Translations under genes and position numbers: made by a program
Part shown: positions 25,494-34,012 of the stretch, piece after piece
How the letters are laid out: each line of letters begins with the position of its first letter
Position numbering within the stretch: position 1 is the first letter of the stretch
The notes under the pieces: generated by a model
Told to the model about the DNA's origin: nothing
Databases searched by the model: none
Seen by the model: the letters and a program-made list of their open reading frames with translations, nothing else
Assembly: GCF_001570725.1 (NCBI RefSeq)
Contig: NZ_BCNV01000011.1
Location: forward strand, 1-64,000
Origin: Paenibacillus amylolyticus
GTDB taxonomy: Bacteria; Bacillota; Bacilli; Paenibacillales; Paenibacillaceae
Direction: 5' to 3'
Length of the DNA stretch: 64,000 bases

Positions 25494-28160
25494 TTAACCT
25501 TTGAGTTCCTTGATTCGTGCAATCACTTTATCCCGTTTGTCGGAATAATCTGCTTGCTTGGCGCGCTCTTCCTCAATAACCTTGGCAGGAGCTTTGGCAA
25601 CAAAGCCTTCATTCGCCAGCTTTTTCTCCACACGGAGTACTTCTCCCTCAAGGTTCTGCAACTCTTTCTCCAGGCGAGCCACTTCCTGTTCGATATCAAT
25701 AAGACCTGCCAGTGGCAAGTAAAGTTCTGCCCCCGTAATGATCGCAGTCATTGCCTTATCCGGTGAGCTTAGATCCAGCCCACTATCGAACTCGGACGTA
25801 TTACAGAAACGTTTGATGTAATGGCTGTTACGTTCAATGATGCTGGACGTCTCAGCACTATTAGCTTTGACCATCAACTCGATCTTTTTACTCATAGGCA
25901 CGTTCACTTCTGCACGAATGTTCCGAACTGCACGGATGGTATCCATGAGTAGGTTCATCTCGGCAACAGCCTCTGGGTTCTCAAGAGCAGGATCGTATAC
26001 CGGCCAAGATGCCAGCGTAATCGTCTCGCCTTCATGCGGCAGATGCTGCCAGATCTCTTCGGAGATGTATGGCATGAACGGATGAATCAGGCGCATGGTC
26101 TGATCGAGCACATAAGCCAGCACGGATTGTGTTTTTTTCTTGGCAACCGGATCTTCTCCATAGAAGGACAGTTTCGCAAACTCAATGTACCAGTCACACA
26201 GGTCATCCCAGATAAAGTTATACAGTACACGGCCCGTTTCCCCAAATTCATACGCTTCGATTAGACGCGTAATATCGCGGGAAGTTTCGTTCAGACGGTG
26301 CAAAATCCAATAATCGGCTGTACCAAGCTCTCCGCTAATGTCACGTTCCTCATAGGTGAATCCTTCCAGATTCATCAATGCAAAGCGCGAAGCATTCCAG
26401 ATCTTGTTGGCAAAGTTACGAGCCTGCTCCACCCGTTCCCAACGGAAACGCAGATCCTGACCTGGCGTGCTGCTGGTTGAGATCATGTAACGCATTGCAT
26501 CTGCGCCGTATTTCTCAATAACATCCAGCGGGTCTACACCGTTGCCCAGTGATTTGGACATTTTACGTCCATCTGCGTCACGAACAAGACCATGCATCAG
26601 CACATCCTTGAACGGAATCTCATCGGTGAATTCCAATGCCGTGAAAATCATACGTGCAACCCAGAAATATATGATGTCATACCCTGTCACAAGTACACTT
26701 GTCGGATAATAACGTTGCAGGTCTTCCGTATCTTCCGGCCAGCCCAATGTGGAGAACGGCCATAAACCAGAGCTGAACCATGTATCGAGTACGTCTTCGT
26801 CCTGTCTCAACTTGCGGCCAGCATTCTCTGGCAGCGTCGTCGGATCTTCAGCAGATACGATGATTTCACCCGTTTCCTCATCATACCAAGCAGGAATACG
26901 ATGTCCCCACCACAGTTGACGGGAAATACACCAGTCACGAACGTTCTCGATCCAGTTCAGATACGTTTTCTCGAAACGGTCTGGAACAAAATTAACCCCT
27001 TCGCCGCTCTGTTGCTTCTGAATCGCTCTCTCCGCAAGTGGCTTCATCTCAACAAACCACTGTGTAGACAGATACGGCTCGACAACAGCTCCGGTACGTT
27101 CACTGTGTCCAACCTGATGCGTATGATCCTCGATGTTGATCAATACACCCTGTTCTTTCAAGTCAGCAACAATCTGCTTGCGGCAGTCACTGCGATCCAG
27201 CCCTTGATACTTGCCGGCCTCTGCATTCATTGTACCGCTCTCATCCATAACCGTAATTTGAGGCAGATCATGACGAAGACCGACTTCAAAGTCATTCGGA
27301 TCATGCGCAGGCGTAATTTTAACTGCACCACTTCCGAACTCTTTATCCACATAATCATCAGCGATAATTGGAATTTCACGTCCAATGATAGGCAGTACAA
27401 GTACTTTACCAATCATATCTGCATAGCGCTCATCCTTCGGATGAACAGCAACCGCAGTATCCCCCAGCATCGTTTCAGGACGCGTCGTTGCCACGGTAAC
27501 GTAGCCACTTCCGTCTTTGAGCGGATAACGCAGATGGTACAAGTGACCCTGAACCTCTTTATATTCAACCTCAATGTCGGACAGTGCTGTCCGGTTCACC
27601 GGGTCCCAGTTAATGATGCGTTTGCCTCGGTATATAAGGCCTTTTTCATACAATTGAACAAATACTTTGCGTACCGCTTGGGACAGACCTTCATCCAGCG
27701 TGAAACGTTCACGTGAGTAGTCAAGCGACAGTCCCATTTTGCCCCATTGTTGACGAATGGTAGTGGCATACTGATCTTTCCAGTCCCATACCTTCTCCAA
27801 AAACTTCTCGCGTCCCAGATCATAACGAGTCAGACCTTCTTCACGCAGCTTCTGCTCTACCTTGGTTTGGGTAGCAATACCTGCATGGTCGGAACCCGGA
27901 AGCCACAGCGCATCATAGCCCTGCATCCGTTTTGTGCGGATCAGAATATCCTGCAGTGTAAAGTCGAGCGCATGCCCGATGTGCAGCATCCCGGTCACAT
28001 TTGGGGGTGGAATTACAATCGTATACGGCTCGGCATCCTTACGTTGACCGGCTTTGAAATATCCGCGCTCCATCCAGGTGGAGTACCATTTGTCCTCTGC
28101 CGCCTTAGGATCGTAAGTGGTCGGCATTTCTGTTGCAGCTGATTTTTTTTCCTCAGACAT
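25494..28160 (-). CDS. valS: valyl-tRNA synthetase
   Basis: An 888-residue class I synthetase charging tRNA-Val. The HIGH motif is at residues 60-63 (PPPNVTGMLHIGH), KMSKS appears as GRKMSKSLGNGVDP near residue 530, the CP1 editing domain includes VATTRPETMLGDTAVAVHP, and the C-terminal coiled-coil that contacts tRNA ends the protein (IEQEVARLEKELQNLEGE). It is preceded by a valine T-box leader, so expression responds to uncharged tRNA-Val. Confidence 0.98.
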   Translation of the reverse strand: MSEEKKSAATEMPTTYDPKAAEDKWYSTWMERGYFKAGQRKDAEPYTIVIPPPNVTGMLHIGHALDFTLQDILIRTKRMQGYDALWLPGSDHAGIATQTKVEQKLREEGLTRYDLGREKFLEKVWDWKDQYATTIRQQWGKMGLSLDYSRERFTLDEGLSQAVRKVFVQLYEKGLIYRGKRIINWDPVNRTALSDIEVEYKEVQGHLYHLRYPLKDGSGYVTVATTRPETMLGDTAVAVHPKDERYADMIGKVLVLPIIGREIPIIADDYVDKEFGSGAVKITPAHDPNDFEVGLRHDLPQITVMDESGTMNAEAGKYQGLDRSDCRKQIVADLKEQGVLINIEDHTHQVGHSERTGAVVEPYLSTQWFVEMKPLAERAIQKQQSGEGVNFVPDRFEKTYLNWIENVRDWCISRQLWWGHRIPAWYDEETGEIIVSAEDPTTLPENAGRKLRQDEDVLDTWFSSGLWPFSTLGWPEDTEDLQRYYPTSVLVTGYDIIYFWVARMIFTALEFTDEIPFKDVLMHGLVRDADGRKMSKSLGNGVDPLDVIEKYGADAMRYMISTSSTPGQDLRFRWERVEQARNFANKIWNASRFALMNLEGFTYEERDISGELGTADYWILHRLNETSRDITRLIEAYEFGETGRVLYNFIWDDLCDWYIEFAKLSFYGEDPVAKKKTQSVLAYVLDQTMRLIHPFMPYISEEIWQHLPHEGETITLASWPVYDPALENPEAVAEMNLLMDTIRAVRNIRAEVNVPMSKKIELMVKANSAETSSIIERNSHYIKRFCNTSEFDSGLDLSSPDKAMTAIITGAELYLPLAGLIDIEQEVARLEKELQNLEGEVLRVEKKLANEGFVAKAPAKVIEEERAKQADYSDKRDKVIARIKELKG

Positions 28161-28197
28161 GTGTCATTCCTCCGTTACTTCATCATCTTCGCCAAAA

Positions 28198-28497
28198 AAA
28201 ACAAAAAAAACCTTTCATCCATCAAAGGACGAAAGGTTAGCTTTCGCGGTACCACCTTTGTTTCACGCAGACAGCAAGATAAACTTCACCCTCTGTACAT
28301 AACGTGACACTTCAAGCAGATAACGGCTGCTACCGGCCCATCCTACCTCAGCAATAAATGAAGATACATCTCATTCATCCCTTGTATTCAAACAGGCAAC
28401 TCCCGGGCGACTTCGATCAGTTGGTTCCTGCGGAATCTCACAGCGTTGCAATTCCACTCTCTGAAAGGTCATACTGTCTACTACTCCCGTTCCACGT
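28198..28497 (-). ncRNA. T-box riboswitch controlling valS
   Basis: The minus strand shows a full T-box layout. The 5' GAACGGGAGTAGTAGAC with its AGTA bulge sequence, followed by CAGAGAG, marks Stem I. The T-box sequence AAAGGTGGTACCGCG (28245-28259) pairs with the tRNA acceptor end. A terminator AACCTTTCGTCC/GGATGAAAGGTT is followed by eight T (about 28198-28235). The specifier is most likely GTC at 28409-28411 in GAAGTCGCC, a valine codon that matches valS downstream. Confidence 0.95.
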
Positions 28498-28520
28498 TGT
28501 TCTTCAAAAAACCTACACAC

Positions 28521-28549
28521 ATCATACCTTGCTCGTGCGCGATAGTCAA
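28521..28549 (-). promoter_or_regulatory. valS promoter
   Basis: TTGACT (28544-28549) and TATGAT (28521-28526) on the minus strand are separated by 17 bp and lie about 25 bp upstream of the T-box 5' end. Confidence 0.85.
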
Positions 28550-28602
28550 CCTGACAACAGCGGATAAAGAGCGCTGGAATGCAGGTTCAGGACGAATCAT
28601 GC

Positions 28603-28634
28603 AAAAACCCGCAATCCTCAAGGGGATCACGGGT
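28603..28634 (-). terminator. intrinsic terminator after spoVID
   Basis: An 11-bp stem with two wobble pairs (28607-28617 with 28624-28634) and a 6-nt loop, followed by T4-5 on the minus strand, lies 25 bp past the spoVID stop and before the valS promoter. Confidence 0.8.
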
Positions 28635-28658
28635 CGTAACGAAGGCTTTAACTACGGA

Positions 28659-30200
28659 TTAAGGGATGTACAATATCTGACCTTCTTCCACAACCTGTTC
28701 AGATAATCGGTTATACAACTGAAGTTCCCTCGTGCTCAACTGGTATCGATCTGCAATGGCATCCAGTGTATCTTCGCGCTGAACGATGCACAGTTTCACC
28801 TTGCGGAATGGGGTCTGGTCCACGATCGTCCCCAGGAACAGATTCTTCCACTCCACATCATCAGCCGGATATGTTTCTTCCTGTACCACACCAGCAGGAA
28901 CCTCATCTCCTCGCTCCACTTCAGCATCGCGTGCTGCTCTGCCAGAGGATAACAAGGAAGAGATACCTACGCCCTCTTCTTGCCGTGGTGCAGATTCTTT
29001 CTTGCTGCCAAAAGCAACCTTCAGCTCCGGCTTGTCTTCCGTCTCAGCCACAGGTTCAGGAACAAATGCTTCGTTCTGCACGAACTCGTCTACCCCAGCC
29101 GCTTCAAAAGACGGTCGGTCTTCCTCAGCGCTGCCTGGTTCGGACGAAGCGAATACCCCCTGCCAGTTCTCCGCCTGTGGTTCAACTGGAACATCGGCAA
29201 CTGCCTGATTCTCCTGCTGAGGTACAGATCTCGCTGATTCGAAGTGCCATACGTCCGGTGCGTCCGGTACATCTGGTGCTGCCAACTCATTAGATGATTG
29301 AGCAGTAGGCTCTGAGACTGCTTGATCTGTACTTCTCGGGTTGGCAGGCAATGCATCCACGGAAGGCTCGGACCACGCAGAAGGCTCTTCCTCCAGAGGC
29401 AGCAATGGTTCCGACTCAGGGTAAGAAGCTAACCGATCAGCGGTCTCGGCCATAAATGACGAGATGGGAGAAGGTTCGCTGTATTGCTCATGGGATGCCA
29501 ATTCATCTCCATTCGCTGCCAGAGATGCAAGATCTTCGTTTGCATCAGGTTGTCTGTTTTCATTAGCGTACTCCGCACTTTGCTCCTCGGACTGAAGTGG
29601 CTCGGCCGAAGACGCATTCGCATAATCCTGGAGATCAGCGAATTCCGGGGCACCGTATGCAAGTTCTGCTGCATTCGCAAGTCTCTCTTCTTCACTCCGC
29701 TGGAGCAGATACTCTTGTGCAAATGCATTGGGATCGATGGCGGGCTGTTCTGATTCCTCGGAACGATTGGATTGCTGAATGTCAGGTGAGTGAACAACTG
29801 TAAACTCATCTGCCGACCATACTTGAGGCTCCTCAACAGGAAAACCCTCGATGCCTCGCAGTGATAACACGCCTGTAATGTTCAGACTGCGATTGGATAA
29901 CAGATCCACGTCAAAATTTTCGATCTCGATGGAAATATCATCAATCGATCTGACCCGGTTCAGCGGCACCGTGATCTCCACAGGAATGAAATGTTTGAGC
30001 TCCTCTGAAGCCTCATTTTCTCCTCTGTACGCACCTGTAAGTAAAAGATGTCCTCTTAACGTGGCATGATCATCCTGTCCTATGACTTGAATGCGCGGGT
30101 ATAGTTCAATTTCCTCCAATTCCTCAATTGCAGGGACTCCCTCAGACAAATGAACGCGCTCATAAATATCGAACCGCAAACCATAAGGTTGATTCAACAA
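28659..30200 (-). CDS. spoVID: stage VI sporulation protein D (SpoVID), coat morphogenetic protein
   Basis: A 513-residue protein. The N-terminal domain (about 1-130, starting LNQPYGLRFDIYERVHL) is the conserved SpoVID region. A long acidic, Pro/Glu/Ala-rich disordered middle (about 140-430) follows, and a C-terminal LysM domain (VQREDTLDAIADRYQLSTRE to the end) binds the spore surface. SpoVID is the mother-cell protein that drives encasement of the spore by the coat. The start is one of two consecutive TTG codons; TTG 30200 is nine bases from GGAGG. Location next to valS and hemL matches B. subtilis. Confidence 0.93.
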   Translation of the reverse strand: MLNQPYGLRFDIYERVHLSEGVPAIEELEEIELYPRIQVIGQDDHATLRGHLLLTGAYRGENEASEELKHFIPVEITVPLNRVRSIDDISIEIENFDVDLLSNRSLNITGVLSLRGIEGFPVEEPQVWSADEFTVVHSPDIQQSNRSEESEQPAIDPNAFAQEYLLQRSEEERLANAAELAYGAPEFADLQDYANASSAEPLQSEEQSAEYANENRQPDANEDLASLAANGDELASHEQYSEPSPISSFMAETADRLASYPESEPLLPLEEEPSAWSEPSVDALPANPRSTDQAVSEPTAQSSNELAAPDVPDAPDVWHFESARSVPQQENQAVADVPVEPQAENWQGVFASSEPGSAEEDRPSFEAAGVDEFVQNEAFVPEPVAETEDKPELKVAFGSKKESAPRQEEGVGISSLLSSGRAARDAEVERGDEVPAGVVQEETYPADDVEWKNLFLGTIVDQTPFRKVKLCIVQREDTLDAIADRYQLSTRELQLYNRLSEQVVEEGQILYIP

Positions 30201-30567
30201 AGGTGGCGTCCTCCTTTCGGCATATGTTCACCATGATCCTTCTCATGGGACTGATCCATGGTCCAAATCCTTCGTTACCCCATCTATATGCCTTGAATGA
30301 GATGAGCATGCCACCTTTTGAAAAACCTTGCTATATATGTTCAACTCATGGTTATTTACACTGTCACTCCAATGACAGAACAACCCTCTGATCGCTGTTA
30401 TCCCCAGATTTTTTCGATTCCTATTTATAAAAGGGAAAATCCAGGGATAGCTTATGCTTCCGAAGCAGCTTTCTTTCAGAAAGCTTTAAGGCGAACGCTT
30501 TGCTTCTTCTGATTGTTTCTGTCCTTTGCGTTTTCGTGTAAATAGTTAATCGAACTTATATAGAGTA
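30201..30567. other. intergenic region upstream of spoVID
   Basis: 367 bases without a convincing gene. I see no clear sigma-E promoter match, although one is expected for spoVID. The right half has a perfect 8-bp inverted repeat with 3-nt loop (AGCTTTCT/AGAAAGCT, 30467-30485) next to a further GCTTC/GAAGC palindrome, possibly the end structure of the upstream operon; no T run follows on either strand. Confidence 0.4.
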
Positions 30568-31473
30568 CTAGTAAGACCCCTCGTGCTCTGCCAATTGTGT
30601 GAAATCGGGCGGCCAAGGATCATTCACTTCAATCACGGCTCCAGTTAACGGGTGGCTAAACTTAAGCACCTCTCCGTGAAGTGCCTGTCGCCCAATGACA
30701 TCCGTTCTCCCACCATACAACTCGTCACCAATAAGCGGATGTCCTACATAACTCAGATGTACGCGGATTTGGTGTGTTCGTCCTGTATCCAGCTTTAATC
30801 GTACAAGGGTCGCTCGTTCCCACACTTCGCCGATCTCCACATGGGTAACCGCTTCCTGTCCACCTTCCGAGACACGTCTGCGCTGTTTGTGATGTCTATC
30901 CTTGCCAATCGGAGCATCAATTTTGTGGAGTTCAGGGGATAATTGTCCCCCAGCAATGGCTACATAATGGCGACCAATCTCTTTGCGGCGCATTGCTTCA
31001 TCCAGTTTGGCGAGGGCAAACGCATTTTTGGCATACAGGACAGGCCCGGTTGTATCCTCATCCAGTCGATGAACATGGCGTACGCTCGCCTGAATTCCGT
31101 TCATTTCATAATACGAGGCAACCGCGTGATCCAGCGTGATGGCCTGATCAGCACGGCTTCCATCCGGATGCAGTTTCATGCCTGCCGGTTTGTGCATAAC
31201 CAGACAAAAATCATCCTCATACAATACATCTACCTCAGCCCAGCGTGGCTCAACATCGATTGGCTGGGACGCAAAAAGGGCCAGCCGAAGCCGGTCCCCT
31301 GCGAGTTGTATTCCTCGGTTTGCTTTAAGCTGACGGAGCAGTTTCTCCGGAAACTGAAGCTCAGACAATAGCCACTGCTCTGCGGCCATCGGTTTGTCCG
31401 AACTGCCTGTTACGGCTTTCCCTGGCATCAGCTCAAGCCATTCCCCGCGGCGTTTCCAACTTTTGATGGTCAT
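30568..31473 (-). CDS. RluA-family pseudouridine synthase
   Basis: A 301-residue RNA pseudouridine synthase. The catalytic aspartate lies in VRHVHRLDEDTTGPVLYAKN; HKPAGMKLHPDG and LDTGRTHQIRVHLSYVGHPL are the other RluA motifs. The first 80 residues may form a degenerate S4-like RNA-binding part (LLRQLKANRGIQL). The rRNA or tRNA target cannot be told from sequence alone. Its ATG overlaps the hemL stop by four bases, so it is cotranslated with the heme genes although no functional link is obvious. Confidence 0.9.
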   Translation of the reverse strand: MTIKSWKRRGEWLELMPGKAVTGSSDKPMAAEQWLLSELQFPEKLLRQLKANRGIQLAGDRLRLALFASQPIDVEPRWAEVDVLYEDDFCLVMHKPAGMKLHPDGSRADQAITLDHAVASYYEMNGIQASVRHVHRLDEDTTGPVLYAKNAFALAKLDEAMRRKEIGRHYVAIAGGQLSPELHKIDAPIGKDRHHKQRRRVSEGGQEAVTHVEIGEVWERATLVRLKLDTGRTHQIRVHLSYVGHPLIGDELYGGRTDVIGRQALHGEVLKFSHPLTGAVIEVNDPWPPDFTQLAEHEGSY

Positions 31474-32774
31474 AGCGATTGAAGAGCCTTCCGGTTCGCC
31501 TCGATTGTATCGTCAATATCCTGCTCCGTATGCACACCAGAGACAAACATGCCTTCGTATTGCGAAGGCGCAACACTCACACCTTGATCAATCATGGCCG
31601 CAAAATAACGACGGAATTGATCCAGATTGCTTTCTTTGGCAATATCATAATTGGTTACGGGAACGGCACTGAAGAATGGACAAACCATGGAACCAACACG
31701 GTTAATGGTTATCGCAACACCCGTCTCCGCTGCATTTTTCTCAAAGCCGGCTTGCAGACGTGCAGACAGTGTCTCCAGACGGTCGTAGACCTCTGGTGTT
31801 AACAATTTGAGCGTCGTATATCCTGCGGCCATAGCTAACGGGTTCCCGCTCAGTGTACCTGCCTGATAGATCGGACCTGTTGGTGCAATCTGTTCCATCA
31901 GATCCCGGCGACCACCATAAGCACCAACAGGGAGTCCGCCACCGATAACTTTACCCAGACAAGTCAGGTCAGGCGTAACCCCAAACCGTCCCTGAGCACA
32001 GTTCAACCCTACGCGGAAACCGGTCATCACTTCGTCAAAAATAAGCAGGCTGCCATATTGCGTCGTCAAACTGCGCAAGCCTTCAAGGAAACCGGAAGCC
32101 GGAGGCACAACGCCCATGTTACCCGCCACAGGTTCCACAATAACAGCTGCCAGTTCTTCCCCATAACGTTCAAAAGCAAGCTTCACGGACTCCAGATCGT
32201 TATAAGGTACCGTAATGGTATTCACAGCTACGCCTTCAGGCACACCTGGACTATCTGGCAGACCCAGCGTTGCAACACCTGAACCCGCCTTGATCAGCAA
32301 GCTGTCCGCATGTCCATGATATGATCCTTCAAACTTCAAAATTTTACTGCGTCCGGTTACCCCCCGTGCCAGTCGAATGGCACTCATTGTTGCTTCCGTA
32401 CCGGAATTCACCATCCGTACGATATCGATGGAAGGTACACGCTCACAGACCAGTTTGGCCATCTCGGTCTCCAGCAAAGTCGGCGCACCAAAGCTTGTTC
32501 CTTTCAGAGCTGTCTCACGCAAAGCTTCTACAACATCAGGATGTGCATGTCCCATGATGAGTGGACCCCACGATCCCACATAGTCAATAAAAACATTGCC
32601 ATCAATATCGTAGATTTTGGACCCTTCGCCACGCTCTGCATAGATCGGGGTAAGTCCCACCGATTTGAATGCGCGTACAGGGCTGTTCACACCCCCGGGT
32701 ATGTACTGCTTCGCTTCTTCAAATGCGCTACGTGAGCGCTCATCATTACGACGATTACCTTGTTGTGCAGTCAT
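31470..32774 (-). CDS. hemL: glutamate-1-semialdehyde 2,1-aminomutase
   Basis: A 434-residue PLP enzyme that makes 5-aminolevulinate from glutamate-1-semialdehyde. Signatures are MVNSGTEATMSAIRLARG, LIFDEVMTGFRVG and the PLP-lysine motif LGKVIGGGLPVGAYGGR. It belongs to the C5 pathway together with hemA in the same cluster. ATG 32774 follows GGAGGATA. Confidence 0.97.
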   Translation of the reverse strand: MTAQQGNRRNDERSRSAFEEAKQYIPGGVNSPVRAFKSVGLTPIYAERGEGSKIYDIDGNVFIDYVGSWGPLIMGHAHPDVVEALRETALKGTSFGAPTLLETEMAKLVCERVPSIDIVRMVNSGTEATMSAIRLARGVTGRSKILKFEGSYHGHADSLLIKAGSGVATLGLPDSPGVPEGVAVNTITVPYNDLESVKLAFERYGEELAAVIVEPVAGNMGVVPPASGFLEGLRSLTTQYGSLLIFDEVMTGFRVGLNCAQGRFGVTPDLTCLGKVIGGGLPVGAYGGRRDLMEQIAPTGPIYQAGTLSGNPLAMAAGYTTLKLLTPEVYDRLETLSARLQAGFEKNAAETGVAITINRVGSMVCPFFSAVPVTNYDIAKESNLDQFRRYFAAMIDQGVSVAPSQYEGMFVSGVHTEQDIDDTIEANRKALQSL

Positions 32775-32795
32775 GAGTATCCTCCTTAATCTAAT

Positions 32796-33797
32796 TTATT
32801 TCTCAGCCAACCAGCGGGAGGCATCTTTTCCGTAATACGTAATAATCATATCTGCACCTGCACGTTTCATACTGAGCAGAATTTCCATCGCGACTTTCTT
32901 CTCATCGATCCAGCCTTGAATCGCCGCTGCCTTAACCATGGCATACTCGCCACTTACATTATAGGCAACAAGCGGAAGATCGAATTGATCCTTAACGGTG
33001 CGCATAACATCCAGATAGGAAAGGGATGGTTTTACCATCAACATGTCCGCTCCTTCGAGCACATCCGTCTCTGCTTCACGCAAGGCTTCACGCGCGTTCG
33101 CCGGGTCCATCTGATACGACTTGCGGTCTCCGAATTGTGGCGTGGAATCTGCTGCCTCGCGGAATGGGCCATAAAATGCGGAAGCATATTTTACGGAATA
33201 GGACATGATCGGAATATGACTGAATCCATTCTCATCCAGCCCGGCACGGATCGCTTGTACAAATCCATCCATCATGTTGGATGGTGCAATAATGTCCGCT
33301 CCTGCTTTGGCTTGGGACACTGCCGTTTGCACGAGCAGATCAAGTGATTCGTCATTTAGCACATCTCCGCAGATGTGACCGTCAATCTCCACGGTGTGTA
33401 CCATACCGCAGTGACCGTGATCCGTAAATTCGCACAGACAAGTATCTGCAACAACCAGCAGTTCCGGGTACCAGGATTTGATCAATCTTGTCGCTTCCTG
33501 CACAATGCCATCCTCAGCGAAACCAGATGAACCCACACTATCCTTAGTCTCCGGAATACCAAACAATAGCACTGCTGGAATTCCCAGCTCAGCAATTTCC
33601 GTTACTTCCTCCTGAAGACGATCCAGCGAGAAGCGGAATACACCAGGCATCGATTTAATTTCGGATTTCACATTTTCTCCATACGTCACATAGATCGGTT
33701 GAATAAAATCATCTACGGTGAGATGGGTCTCTCTGACCATATTGCGAATACCTGTGGATTGGCGTAAACGGCGATGCCGTACAATAGGAAAACTCAT
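32796..33797 (-). CDS. hemB: porphobilinogen synthase
   Basis: About 333 residues, condenses two 5-aminolevulinates to porphobilinogen. The cysteine-rich zinc site is ADTCLCEFTDHGHCG, the first catalytic lysine is in YSVKYASAFYGPFR and the second in MVKPSLSYLD. ATG 33797 after GGGAGG gives the usual MSFPIVRHRRLR start; the open frame reaching 33869 is not used. A terminator-like hairpin lies in its leader. Confidence 0.97.
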   Translation of the reverse strand: MSFPIVRHRRLRQSTGIRNMVRETHLTVDDFIQPIYVTYGENVKSEIKSMPGVFRFSLDRLQEEVTEIAELGIPAVLLFGIPETKDSVGSSGFAEDGIVQEATRLIKSWYPELLVVADTCLCEFTDHGHCGMVHTVEIDGHICGDVLNDESLDLLVQTAVSQAKAGADIIAPSNMMDGFVQAIRAGLDENGFSHIPIMSYSVKYASAFYGPFREAADSTPQFGDRKSYQMDPANAREALREAETDVLEGADMLMVKPSLSYLDVMRTVKDQFDLPLVAYNVSGEYAMVKAAAIQGWIDEKKVAMEILLSMKRAGADMIITYYGKDASRWLAEK

Positions 33798-33830
33798 ATG
33801 TGTAAAACCTCCCTGAAAGTTAAATAGAGC

Positions 33831-33874
33831 AAAAAGGGAAGCGCGCTGGTATCCTGTCGATTTCAGCACGCTTC
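33831..33874 (-). terminator. terminator-like hairpin in the hemB leader
   Basis: An 11-bp stem with one G-T pair (GAAGCGTGCTG/CAGCGCGCTTC, 33864-33874 with 33838-33848) and 15-nt loop is followed by CCTTTTT on the minus strand, 35 bp before hemB. It lies inside the 214-bp gap between cobA/hemD and hemB. It could end the upstream transcript or act as an attenuator; a weak candidate promoter (TTGATC, 17 bp, TATGAA) sits right in front of the stem. Confidence 0.65.
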
Positions 33875-34012
33875 ATATGTTGACATATTACATGGATCAA
33901 TTTCATAACTCGCTAAAAATGGATTTCGCAACTAAATATAGACAGATTGAACCTCTATATCTAGCCTTGATTGAAGCAGCTAAAGGTATTATGAAATTGA
34001 TTCCCATGTGTA

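Noticed and set aside
26901..27716. A 271-codon plus-strand ORF opposite valS
   Set aside because: Shadow frame inside a fully supported synthetase gene.
30290..30380. A sigma-E promoter before spoVID
   Set aside because: CATATAT-like segments exist but none has both boxes at the expected spacing; expected biologically, not shown by sequence.
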